In this document: positions 13,355 to 21,120 of the stretch, piece after piece | Layout: every line of letters begins with the position of its first letter | How positions within the stretch are numbered: position 1 is the first letter of the stretch | Translations under genes and position numbers: made by a program | The notes under the pieces: model-generated | Told to the model about the DNA's origin: nothing | The model's input: the letters and a program-made list of their open reading frames with translations, nothing else | The model's database searches: none | Source: Saprospiraceae bacterium | Lineage (GTDB): Bacteria; Bacteroidota; Bacteroidia; Chitinophagales; Saprospiraceae | Assembly: GCA_023299965.1 (NCBI GenBank) | Contig: JALZVN010000020.1 | Coordinates: forward strand, 1-24,601 | DNA length: 24,601 nt | Direction: 5' to 3'

Positions 13355-14764
13355 TTAGAAGCTAAGTGTAACTTTTTCACCAATCCAACATTCAACTTTC
13401 ACCGTTTGACCAGATTTAAATCCACGCATAAACGCTTCATCCTTTGAAGGTTTTGAATCTCTATATTTTGCTATTCTACTATTTGCTTCATCGGCAACAG
13501 AAGAATCAACAGATTTTGCTTTTGAGTATTTATTGATAGCAGCTAAAACTGCGCATCTTTGCATAAAGTTATCACCACAATTTCTACTTGAAGAAGCATA
13601 TAGATCACCGATGAGCATATATGGTCTACCATATCCAGGCTTTAACTCAGCAGCCTTCAAAGCACTTCTTCTAGCGTCTCCGTATTTCTTTAGTTTTCTA
13701 CCTTCGATAGAAGCAATTCTGAAGTAATATTCAGCTTGCTTTGAAGGATCAGATGCATTAGAAATAGCTTCTTGATACTTAGCGATAGCACTATTATAGT
13801 CTCCAGCATCATAAGCTTTCTTAGCTAGCATAGCAGGGTTATTTGCTTCAAATTCAGCTTGTCTTTTAGTATTTTCTGCAGCTGCATACTTTGACCATTT
13901 ACCTTCTAATTCAGATACTAAAGCATCACTTTCGGTACATCCTTGACGCTTCAATTTTTGAATCATGTCCTTGATTACATCTGGATTGTCTGGATCCTTT
14001 CTGTATTCAGGCTCAAGCTTCTGAATAAAGTATGCACAATCAAATACTTGAGCCTCAAAAGGAGCGAATGAGCCCAATGCACTTTCTTTAGCTTGCTTGT
14101 AATATGAACCATACTTAGTATTATTTTTGATATTATGATCAGACAATTCTACAATCTTATCATAGATAGCTCTTGCTTGTACATTATCCATCTTATCATT
14201 TGAAAACTGATAAGTAGCTACATCTGCATAAGGAGCTATAACTATGTACTCCGTATTCATTCCACCTACTTCTATTGCTTTTTCTAAAGCTGGGAAGGTT
14301 TGGCTATACGGTGTTCTTAAGGTGTAGTACATATCATAAGCTTTACGACCTAGAAAATAAGCGACTCTTTCCTCAGCAGGGATTTTCATTTTAATAGCTC
14401 CACTTTCAAAGCAAGAAATTACTTCATCGTATAGCTTAAGTATCATGGCTACAGCTTCTTCCTTTTCGGCGTCTGTAGTAGCTTTTTCCAATTTATTCTT
14501 GTAGATTTTTATTCCATCTGTGTAATGGAAATCTCTACCCCCATCTGCTGCAGGAGCTGCTTCGTATGCTTTCTGCCAAAATTCAAACGCTTCATCAAAC
14601 TCTTCAGTTTTTATGTGCCCCCTATAAATAGTATGGGCATCAGTAATTTCACTTTCGTTTGGCTTTCCAGTCCAAGTTTCACATTGACCGATAGCAGCCT
14701 GGTTTACTAACATACTGATTGTTAGAACGGCGCAAATTTTGAGTAAATTTTTAAACATCTTCAT
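13355..14764 (-). CDS. Secreted TPR protein, paralogue of the neighbouring lipoprotein
   Basis: A 469-aa protein with a signal peptide (residues 1-27). A Cys follows the likely cleavage site (AAIGQ-C28), but Gln at -1 does not fit a lipobox, so signal peptidase I processing to a soluble periplasmic or outer-membrane-associated protein is more likely. Blocks shared with the lipoprotein at 11714-13162 are ITDAHTIYRGHIKTEEFDEA..AYEAAPAADGGRDFHYTDGI near the start, TPR helices near 310-430 (AYDAGDYNSAIAKYQEA, AEYYFRIASIEGRKLKKYGD, ALKAAELKPGYGRPYMLIGD) and the end TVKVECWIGEKVTLSF. Its ATG lies 2 bp after the stop of the barrel-protein gene, so the two are translated together and probably form a functional pair (inference). 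No enzymatic motif. Confidence 0.82.
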   Translation of the reverse strand: MKMFKNLLKICAVLTISMLVNQAAIGQCETWTGKPNESEITDAHTIYRGHIKTEEFDEAFEFWQKAYEAAPAADGGRDFHYTDGIKIYKNKLEKATTDAEKEEAVAMILKLYDEVISCFESGAIKMKIPAEERVAYFLGRKAYDMYYTLRTPYSQTFPALEKAIEVGGMNTEYIVIAPYADVATYQFSNDKMDNVQARAIYDKIVELSDHNIKNNTKYGSYYKQAKESALGSFAPFEAQVFDCAYFIQKLEPEYRKDPDNPDVIKDMIQKLKRQGCTESDALVSELEGKWSKYAAAENTKRQAEFEANNPAMLAKKAYDAGDYNSAIAKYQEAISNASDPSKQAEYYFRIASIEGRKLKKYGDARRSALKAAELKPGYGRPYMLIGDLYASSSRNCGDNFMQRCAVLAAINKYSKAKSVDSSVADEANSRIAKYRDSKPSKDEAFMRGFKSGQTVKVECWIGEKVTLSF

Positions 14765-14766
14765 TC

Positions 14767-16116
14767 TTAATTAAATTTTCTTTTGTAGAACCATAGGTTA
14801 TCGTTTAGTGTGAAACCTATATTCGCTCTTATAAATGTTTCATTAAGTGAGTCATCTGAACCAAATCTCCCGCCTGTTAAGGCAAAACTGAACCATGACT
14901 TCTGACCTCTCGGTAGGATAACGGGCATTGTCATCCCTATTGTTACCCCCGTTTCCGTTAATTGTTCGTTAAATTCATCTACTCTAGCGTCTTGTTGGTA
15001 GTGTAGACCAGCCTTGTATCTAACCCTTGCTAAAAATCTATTATACGAGTTATGATTTGGAATGTATTCTCCACCAATTGCTATTCTATTGTAGTTTTCT
15101 AAGCCTGTTGATACGCCATCTTCTGTGTAATTACTCCATTGTGACGCTGAATAGTCCAATCCAACACGAAATTTATTAATTTTTTCGTACATAATCCCTA
15201 TTCCTATCTCACCTGGTAGATTTATTTCTCCCCTTACGTCAGAAGTGTTTCTAATAGTATCTGATGATACAGCAGCAAGTCTTCTGTAGAATTGACTACT
15301 ATTGGTTGTAATATTAGAATTTTTTGAAGCATATGCCCCAATCGTTAAAGATTTTGTAGGTCTATCATCGACATGAGCAAATTCATGCTTATAGATTGCT
15401 CCCAATTTAAATATAAAACCACTTAGGCTTACTTCATCTACTAGATTCGTAGCAAAGCCGCCACTAATATCACTAAAGGTGGCTGTTCTTTCTTCAATAA
15501 GATTACCAAAAAAGAATCCTATATCTAGCCCAACAGATAATTTCTTGTACTTAAATCCATTTGTCCAAGACACCTTATATGTTCCCCCTCTACCAATAAA
15601 GTTACTTGAGAACGAATTATCTTCTGAAATTTCAGTTTCCGTTTCGATCGAATATCCCACGTCAGAATAAGGCGTTAAGGCAAAATTCATTCTCCAATCT
15701 ACAAGTGGTTTTTTCCTGTCTAATTCTATATTGACTGGATTCTTCATTGGAAACCCAATAGAAATATAAGAGAAGTTACCAGCAAAGGTGTTTAATTCTT
15801 CCCCTCCAGTATCTAGCTGTGCAGCTCTTGCAAAACCTCCAATTTCAAAGGAAGTAGCTTGTAGAAATCCAATAGACGCAGGATTCACAAGGTTTACATG
15901 AAAAGCGTCTGTAAAACTAGCGCCAAGACCACCCATCCCAAGAGATGGAGCATAGTTCTGCAGCGCTGGGTCTCCTAGAGCAAGTCTAGAGTATGGAGAA
16001 TTTCTCTTTGGTGTATCGTTATCAAAGGAAAAGGTCTGTCCAAACATAGGGATGGATACAAAGACAAGTAAAATTGCACCTAAGCATCCTACTAGATTGT
16101 TCTTACTATTTGACAT
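14767..16116 (-). CDS. Putative outer-membrane beta-barrel protein
   Basis: A 449-aa exported protein with a signal peptide (about 1-27, SIPMFGQ), then NSPYSRLALGDPALQNYAPSLGMGGLGASF. This SPYSR.GLGD-type opening is typical of a class of uncharacterised Bacteroidota outer-membrane proteins resembling FadL/OMPP1-type barrels (recalled). The body has many amphipathic strands with Gly and aromatic ends, finishing in FRANIGFTLNDNLWFYKRKFN, compatible with a C-terminal barrel strand plus a short tail. It lies 35 bp after coaX and 2 bp ahead of the secreted TPR gene. Transport or anchoring function cannot be told from sequence. Confidence 0.75.
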   Translation of the reverse strand: MSNSKNNLVGCLGAILLVFVSIPMFGQTFSFDNDTPKRNSPYSRLALGDPALQNYAPSLGMGGLGASFTDAFHVNLVNPASIGFLQATSFEIGGFARAAQLDTGGEELNTFAGNFSYISIGFPMKNPVNIELDRKKPLVDWRMNFALTPYSDVGYSIETETEISEDNSFSSNFIGRGGTYKVSWTNGFKYKKLSVGLDIGFFFGNLIEERTATFSDISGGFATNLVDEVSLSGFIFKLGAIYKHEFAHVDDRPTKSLTIGAYASKNSNITTNSSQFYRRLAAVSSDTIRNTSDVRGEINLPGEIGIGIMYEKINKFRVGLDYSASQWSNYTEDGVSTGLENYNRIAIGGEYIPNHNSYNRFLARVRYKAGLHYQQDARVDEFNEQLTETGVTIGMTMPVILPRGQKSWFSFALTGGRFGSDDSLNETFIRANIGFTLNDNLWFYKRKFN

Positions 16117-16151
16117 TCATTTAAGTTAGAATTTGAAAGCTAATGAAGTTT

Positions 16152-16880
16152 TCAAACCGTGTTAAAATTCAATATTTTGTTTAGCCCTATGAGTACTAAA
16201 TCTGAGCTAACAAATATCTTTCTTTTAATGCGTTTCGCAAAAAAAATGGCGTCCCCACCAGTAATTATTACTCTAAATCGACCATATTCTTCCACATATG
16301 CAGCAATCATACCCTTAATTTCACCTACAGCACCCAATTGAGCTCCAGTTAAAAGCGCTGAAGCAGTATCTTGACCTACCAAACCATCATATTCAAATGG
16401 CTCTACCAAGGGTAATTTGGCAGTAAAATGATGCATAGCGCTCAATCGCATACGTACACCAGGGCTTATACTACCGCCTGTGTATATCGATTTAGCGCTG
16501 ATAAAATCATATTTGATACAAGTACCTGCATCAATTACCAAGCATGCTCTATTCGCAAATAAAGCCTTAGCGCCCACTACGGATGCTAATCTATCTCGCC
16601 CCAATGTTTTTGGTGTTTTATACCTATTGTCAATGGGGACTGGCAGATTATGGTCTAATAATAAATAGCGATCTGGATTTTTTTTGATTTCTTTTTGCGT
16701 CGCATTATCTATTAAAGTTACTGTACTTATGATGATTCGTTGTATCGCAGGAAATTCATTTTGAATCTTTCGCAAGGTCGTGACATTAAATTTTGCCCAA
16801 ACCCCAGATATAACCAAGACTTCATGGTCAAAAATGGCATACTTGCTCCTGGTATTCCCTATATCAATGCATAAGTTCAT
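16152..16880 (-). CDS. coaX: Type III pantothenate kinase
   Basis: Phosphorylates pantothenate with ATP, the first step of coenzyme A synthesis, in the cytoplasm. The 242-aa product has the ASKHA-fold motifs of CoaX: DIGNT (6-10, phosphate 1), TLGRDRLA (92-99, with catalytic Asp96), DAGTC (117-121, phosphate 2), TGGSISPG (134-141) and ITGGDA near the C-terminus. Type III enzymes need a monovalent cation and are not inhibited by CoA (family knowledge). Length is near the usual 240-260 aa. It begins 23 bp after purH and is the second gene of the operon; coaX and the downstream envelope genes share no obvious pathway. Confidence 0.96.
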   Translation of the reverse strand: MNLCIDIGNTRSKYAIFDHEVLVISGVWAKFNVTTLRKIQNEFPAIQRIIISTVTLIDNATQKEIKKNPDRYLLLDHNLPVPIDNRYKTPKTLGRDRLASVVGAKALFANRACLVIDAGTCIKYDFISAKSIYTGGSISPGVRMRLSAMHHFTAKLPLVEPFEYDGLVGQDTASALLTGAQLGAVGEIKGMIAAYVEEYGRFRVIITGGDAIFFAKRIKRKIFVSSDLVLIGLNKILNFNTV

Positions 16881-16903
16881 CTATCAAGTGTGTCTTTATG
16901 ACA

Positions 16904-18430
16904 TTAGTGTTTGAAGTGTCTTGTACCAGTCGTTACCATAGGGACACGATTATCGTTGCAGTATTGAATACTCAATTTGTCATTGATAGACCCTCCAGGT
17001 TGTATGACAGCTTTTATACCCGCTTTGTGTGCTATTTCGACACAGTCAGGAAATGGGAAAAACGCATCAGATGCCATCACTGCTCCTTCTATATCAAAAC
17101 CAAACTGCTTTGCTTTAGCAATAGCTTGGATACATGCGTCTACACGAGATGTTTGCCCACATCCCATTCCTACCATTTGTTTTCCTTTCACTAAGGCTAT
17201 GGTATTTGATTTGAGATGTTTTGCACAAATACTAGCAAATTCTAAGTCAGCCATTTGAGCATCACTAGGCGTAGATTCAGTAACAACGGTAAATTCCTTG
17301 GCATGATCGACTTTAACATCACGATCTTGCTGAAGGACACCATTCAAGAGATTCTTATGCATTCTGTTATCCAGATTCCAATGCTTGATTGTCATCAGGA
17401 TACGCTTTTTCTTTTGGCTCAATAGGTCCATGGCTGCATCTGCAAAACCAGGCGCTATTAACACTTCATAGAATAGTTTATTTATTTCTTCCGCAGTAGC
17501 TATGTCTATAGGTCTATTGGCGATCAATATGCCACCAAATGCTGAGATATTATCACATGCCAAAGCAGCATGCCACGCTTCATTAATATTTCCTCGAGTA
17601 GCCAATCCACATGCATTGGTATGCTTTAAAATAGCGAAGGTAGGATCTGCATCCTTAAATTCGGACATCAAGCTAACGGCAGCATCTATATCTACCAAGT
17701 TATTGTAGGATAAAGCTTTCCCTCCATGAATCTCAAATAACTCGTTGAGATCGCCAAAGAATATACCTTTTTGATGTGGATTTTCTCCATATCTCAATAC
17801 CTGGGCTGGCTGTACACTTTGCTTGAAAGCACTAGGCTCGTCTCCTTCGGCAAAATAATTGAAGATCGCCACATCATAGTGAGAGGAAACTTCAAAAGCC
17901 TTCTTAGCAAAATATTTACGGTCAGCTTTATCAGTAAAGCCATTTTTATCTCTAAGTACCTCTAGTAGGTTTTGATATTCATTTTGTGAAGGTACAACGA
18001 CTACATCTTGATAGTTTTTTGCCGCCGCACGGATCAGTGAGATACCTCCAATATCGATCTTTTCTATGATGGTCGCTTCATCATCAGTGCTCGCCAACGT
18101 TTCTTCAAATGGATAAAGATCTACGATGACCAGATCCAACTCAGGGATATCATATTCTGCCAACTGAGCGAGATGATTTTCTTCTCTCTTGGCCAATAAG
18201 CCTCCAAATATTTTTGGATGAAGCGTCTTTACTCGACCATCTAGTATAGAAGGGTAGGAAGTTAGGGATTCTACAGCTCTCACTTCAAGTCCTTGATCTT
18301 CAATAAATTTTTGAGTACCACCAGTCGAATAAATTACAACATCTTGCTTTTTTAATTCTTGCAATATTTCTTCAAGACCTGTTTTGTGGTATACAGAAAT
18401 GAGTGCGGATTTTACTTTTTTCAATGACAT
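16904..18430 (-). CDS. purH: Bifunctional AICAR formyltransferase / IMP cyclohydrolase
   Basis: Catalyses the last two steps of IMP synthesis: formylation of AICAR with 10-formyl-THF, then ring closure. The 508-aa length is normal. Residues 1-200 are the MGS-like cyclohydrolase domain (STGGT 35-39, DGRVKTLHP 64-72, DLYPFEE). The transformylase domain has RYGENPHQ (213-220), LSYNN, LKHTNACG with the catalytic Lys269-His270 pair, CDNISAFGG, and the C-terminal ASDAFFPFPD and IQPGGSIND motifs. ATG 18430 is supported by the family start KKVKSALISVYHKTGLEE. It heads the operon purH-coaX-barrel-TPR, read from a promoter near 18521. No classical purine riboswitch was seen in its leader of about 85 nt. 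Confidence 0.98.
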   Translation of the reverse strand: MSLKKVKSALISVYHKTGLEEILQELKKQDVVIYSTGGTQKFIEDQGLEVRAVESLTSYPSILDGRVKTLHPKIFGGLLAKREENHLAQLAEYDIPELDLVIVDLYPFEETLASTDDEATIIEKIDIGGISLIRAAAKNYQDVVVVPSQNEYQNLLEVLRDKNGFTDKADRKYFAKKAFEVSSHYDVAIFNYFAEGDEPSAFKQSVQPAQVLRYGENPHQKGIFFGDLNELFEIHGGKALSYNNLVDIDAAVSLMSEFKDADPTFAILKHTNACGLATRGNINEAWHAALACDNISAFGGILIANRPIDIATAEEINKLFYEVLIAPGFADAAMDLLSQKKKRILMTIKHWNLDNRMHKNLLNGVLQQDRDVKVDHAKEFTVVTESTPSDAQMADLEFASICAKHLKSNTIALVKGKQMVGMGCGQTSRVDACIQAIAKAKQFGFDIEGAVMASDAFFPFPDCVEIAHKAGIKAVIQPGGSINDKLSIQYCNDNRVPMVTTGTRHFKH

Positions 18431-18464
18431 ATCTCTGCGTTATATGAGTTGTTATACCATTTTT

Positions 18465-18528
18465 ATGAAGATGCACACCATGCTTCATATCAAAGGCATT
18501 TGGTGAGGGAATAATCTGCGCAAAGGTA
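18465..18528 (-). promoter_or_regulatory. Putative purH promoter and leader hairpin
   Basis: On the minus strand TACCTTTG (18528-18521), followed by CGC, fits the Bacteroidota -7 box TAnnTTTG(C). Initiation near 18514 would give a leader of about 85 nt. Inside it, 18488-18465 can fold into ATGAAG..CTTCAT with a second ATG/CAT step across a bulged C. The hairpin's role is unknown. Confidence 0.5.
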
Positions 18529-18611
18529 GTCATAAACAATGGAGTAAGAAAATGCAATTCTGAATGCTGAATATTCAATTTTATTGATCAAAATACTATT
18601 CTTAACCGGCA

Positions 18612-18619
18612 TATATTTG
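18612..18619 (+). promoter_or_regulatory. Candidate promoter box for an intergenic transcript
   Basis: TATATTTG, an exact TAnnTTTG match on the plus strand, about 40 bp before a strong plus-strand terminator. A TTG lies at 18584-18586, but the 25-nt gap is longer than usual. Confidence 0.4.
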
Positions 18620-18625
18620 AGTAGG

Positions 18626-18694
18626 TTAGAATAGAGATGTAAATTTTTCTCAAATTGAATGCCCCTTTAGCAGATGTTGAAGGGGCTTTTTTTT
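18626..18694 (+). ncRNA. Candidate small RNA of about 68 nt
   Basis: Between the TATATTTG box (18612-18619) and a strong intrinsic terminator (18661-18694) lie about 35 nt with no reading frame (ATG TAA at 18637). The surrounding genes purH and the GT2 gene are both on the minus strand, so the plus-strand terminator has no protein gene to serve. A short non-coding transcript is the simplest explanation; a relic terminator carried with the adjoining repeat element is the main alternative. Confidence 0.35.
18661..18694 (+). terminator. Orphan intrinsic terminator
   Basis: GCCCCTT (18661-18667) pairs with AAGGGGC (18680-18686), plus one T-G wobble, and eight T residues follow (18687-18694). No plus-strand protein gene lies upstream; on the minus strand it lacks a T run. 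Confidence 0.8.
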
Positions 18695-18905
18695 GGGCGT
18701 GCCACTGACGCGATCCAGAAAAAGGATCGGTCACTGTCGGGCACTGCAGGGGTACGCCGTTCGGCTCCCGTACTTGTCTTGTTTTTACGCTATGATTGAG
18801 AAAAGAATAAGATTTAAAGGTATACAATCCCTCAAAGATCCTGAGTATTACGACTGCGTACCTGAGCCGGAGAGGCTCAGCCCTTTCGATCCCTCACGCA
18901 ATATT
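18695..18905. repeat. Hairpin-rich intergenic element 3 (REP-like)
   Basis: This GC-rich block starts immediately after the T run of the orphan terminator. It contains a long imperfect hairpin (18699-18744: GTGCC..GATCC / GGATC..GGGCAC, with TGAC/GTCA inside). GTAC-GCCG-TT-CGGC..GTAC follows at 18752-18772, and further on a 7-bp perfect stem CTGAGCC/GGCTCAG (18862-18868/18874-18880), then CCCTTTCGATCCCTCACGC. Opening GGGCGTGCC and closing GATCCCT resemble element 1 (GGGGCCTACC and GATCCCCT). The short frames in it are artefacts of its base composition. I saw no poly-T that would make it a terminator for the GT2 unit. Confidence 0.55.
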
Positions 18906-19001
18906 TATGCACTAGTAAGTTGTTCCCATTTTGAGAGTACGTGATTCACAATTAAAAGAGTATTGAATAATCTAGAAGTTCCTTAAAGTAGAGATGTTCA
19001 A

Positions 19002-19673
19002 TTAAAATATCTTAAAGATTCTACCAAGCATTTGGAAACCTACCCAGAGACTTTGTCCCTTTTTTAAAGTTTCGGCGGTGTATTGCACACGGATCGGCAA
19101 TTCGACATAGTGCACCCTATTTTTGCGAATATTACGAATGATCTCTACACAAAATTCAAAACCATTATGATACAACTTTGAATTTCGAGCAAATTCTGCA
19201 GTAAATACCTTCATGCCGGATTGACTATCCGTTACCCAGATACCTGTTGTCATATAAGTGATGACATTCGCGATCTTATTATAAAAGATTCTAGTAAGAG
19301 GAATGTTATTGTGTGTCAAGAAACGACTTCCAATGACGACCTCAGCATTATGATCTATGACTCCTTGTAATAGAGGTTTTATATCAGCTGGAAAGTGTTG
19401 AGTGTCGGCGTCGATAGTAACGATATACTCAGCGCCTTTTTCAAGTGCAAATGTGATACCTGTCTGTGTAGCCGCTCCAGGTCCCATATTTATTGGGTGC
19501 GTGATGACATGTGCACCAAAGCTCTTGGCTACTTCTCCAGTATTGTCCGAGCTACCATCGTCTACTACTACTATATTTGGATATCCAAGATCTCTTAGGG
19601 AATGTAACACCTGACCAATCCGAGTAGATTCGTCCTTAGCTGGTATCACGATATAAGTGTAGTTTTCTAACAA
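19002..19673 (-). CDS. Family 2 glycosyltransferase (polyprenyl-phosphate sugar transferase type)
   Basis: A 223-aa soluble GT-A enzyme. Motifs are VIPAKDEST at the start, VVVDDGSSDNT (35-45, nucleotide-sugar binding), MGPGAATQTGI (63-73), TIDADTQH with the DxD metal motif (Asp88-Asp90), GSRFL (115-119) and TDSQSGMKVF (148-157). This set matches the DPM1/DPG-synthase-like branch, which moves a sugar from a nucleotide donor to a polyprenyl phosphate at the inner membrane. It has no C-terminal transmembrane helices, only an amphipathic end. It is third in a minus-strand unit, 37 bp after a GT-C-like membrane protein that could use the lipid-linked sugar it makes (inference). The exact sugar is not predictable. 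Confidence 0.9.
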   Translation of the reverse strand: MLENYTYIVIPAKDESTRIGQVLHSLRDLGYPNIVVVDDGSSDNTGEVAKSFGAHVITHPINMGPGAATQTGITFALEKGAEYIVTIDADTQHFPADIKPLLQGVIDHNAEVVIGSRFLTHNNIPLTRIFYNKIANVITYMTTGIWVTDSQSGMKVFTAEFARNSKLYHNGFEFCVEIIRNIRKNRVHYVELPIRVQYTAETLKKGQSLWVGFQMLGRIFKIF

Positions 19674-19710
19674 ACTTGGATTATTACGATAATTTGTTTA
19701 AAAGTATTAA

Positions 19711-21120
19711 TTACAAAAGCTCGAATATGGCATAATGTCCAAAGTGCCCAGGTAATGGGGCTCCGAATACGCGATATTCAGGTTTTGGTTTTTGAGGGTC
19801 TTGAGAGGTATTTACTCTACGGTTAGTAGCTAAGAGTTTCACTTTGGGATTTTGATATAGCACCCGCATGAACTCTTTGTATTTATTCTCAAGTGTTTTT
19901 TCAGGGGTTTTATCTACTGTAAACGTCAGTAGATCAACAAAGATATACTTATATCCTCCCGATTTCAATACCTCAATTAGTGTATTTTTATCTTTGAAAT
20001 GCCCCCTCAATCGCTCGAAATTTTGCAATTGATCATCAGAAAAGACCCTTCTATCATTCTTTTTGACAAAAAACGGCAAAACAGTACCTACTCGATAAAT
20101 CAGAGATTCATCCTCAGAATTGATAGTCGCCATCGCATCATTGAAGCCTCCTGGAAAAAAGCCTTCTAAAACATCTCGCTTTGTTTGCCTTCCTGATTGA
20201 TATTTGAGCTCTCCAATATCAATAATCTTCTTGGCCATGTCAATGTTCCTAGAAAAGCCATAATTCGATAAGCGATAAACCATGCTCAATCCGATAAATA
20301 CAGCTACACTGCCTAATCCTATTAGTTTCTTAAACCGATTGTCAAATAGCTTATCTTCAGACTCATTTGTAGAAGAGATACTAGATAGTATGAGCAATAT
20401 ACTTAGCGCTATCATCGGGTAGCCATACCAAATGATTCCGGCGGTCAATAGCATCCACATAAATGTGAAGAAAGCTACAAATAAGATGAAGATCTTTTTA
20501 GTATTATTTTGTTCGTGCGTTCTTTGTCTAATGAGGAAAATCATAAAACCAAACAATAAAAATAAAATAGGGTAGGTGAGTCCATCTGCATTGCCAGAAA
20601 ACTTATTTAAAAACGAATCTATACCCGTATAAGACTGACCTATACTTTTATAGATAGGAGTTATTATTTTACTAGGAAAGAGGATCTCACTTCCATCTGC
20701 TGATTGTTTGATGAACTCATTAGTATGGATAAAATTATTGTTGAAAAATATCTTTCCGCTACCAATAGATACATAAAGTAAGATACTTAGTAGAATCATA
20801 CATAGTATTCCTATCCAAGGCTTTTTCTTAAGACCAAACAAAAATAATATTGGAATCAAAGCCATAAACAAGTATCCGATATCTACATAAGGACCGAATA
20901 CATTTGAATTGCTAGTAGCATCATAAGGTAAGGTAAGATATCGAGGGAGTAAGGGTTCATATCCCATATATCTCTGAATCTCTTCACGAACCGCATCTGC
21001 TTTTTCGATTTTTTTAACCTCTTCTTGAGCTTGTGCAACGATAACATTTGACAAGACCAATAACAAGGCTAACAAAGCCAGGATTCTAGGAAGTGATATG
21101 TGCTTCAATTTAATTCCCAT
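19711..21120 (-). CDS. Multi-pass membrane protein, possible C-terminal half of a GT-C-like transferase
   Basis: A 469-aa protein with an N-terminal hydrophobic helix (residues about 10-30), a short loop rich in Glu and Lys, then RYLTLPYDATSNSNVFGPYVDIGYLFMALIPILFLF and about six further transmembrane segments to about 300. A soluble domain follows (about 310-469; RLRGHFKDKNTLIEVLKSGGYKYIFVDL, VLYQNPKVKLLATN, HFGHYAIFELL). The LTLPYD..GPYVDIGYLFMALIP pattern resembles the second half of bacterial GT-C transferases, which use lipid-linked sugars. Its ATG overlaps the end of the preceding gene by 11 bp (ATGGGAATTAA), a normal sign of coupling. I read the two genes as a two-subunit or split GT-C protein (inference); no family name is certain. 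Confidence 0.6.
   Translation of the reverse strand: MGIKLKHISLPRILALLALLLVLSNVIVAQAQEEVKKIEKADAVREEIQRYMGYEPLLPRYLTLPYDATSNSNVFGPYVDIGYLFMALIPILFLFGLKKKPWIGILCMILLSILLYVSIGSGKIFFNNNFIHTNEFIKQSADGSEILFPSKIITPIYKSIGQSYTGIDSFLNKFSGNADGLTYPILFLLFGFMIFLIRQRTHEQNNTKKIFILFVAFFTFMWMLLTAGIIWYGYPMIALSILLILSSISSTNESEDKLFDNRFKKLIGLGSVAVFIGLSMVYRLSNYGFSRNIDMAKKIIDIGELKYQSGRQTKRDVLEGFFPGGFNDAMATINSEDESLIYRVGTVLPFFVKKNDRRVFSDDQLQNFERLRGHFKDKNTLIEVLKSGGYKYIFVDLLTFTVDKTPEKTLENKYKEFMRVLYQNPKVKLLATNRRVNTSQDPQKPKPEYRVFGAPLPGHFGHYAIFELL

Noticed and set aside
16898..18578. Several open frames antisense to purH or reading into its 5' leader
   Set aside because: The minus-strand frame is a full-length, highly conserved PurH; the other frames are its shadows.
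18588..18944. Reading frames of 79 and 83 codons on opposite strands across element 3
   Set aside because: They follow the hairpin-rich repeat and its base composition, with no family resemblance and no initiation signal.
21110..21120. Frameshift joining the two GT-C-like genes
   Set aside because: The downstream gene has its own ATG and N-terminal helix and the overlap is a standard coupling arrangement, so a split gene is more likely than a sequence error.
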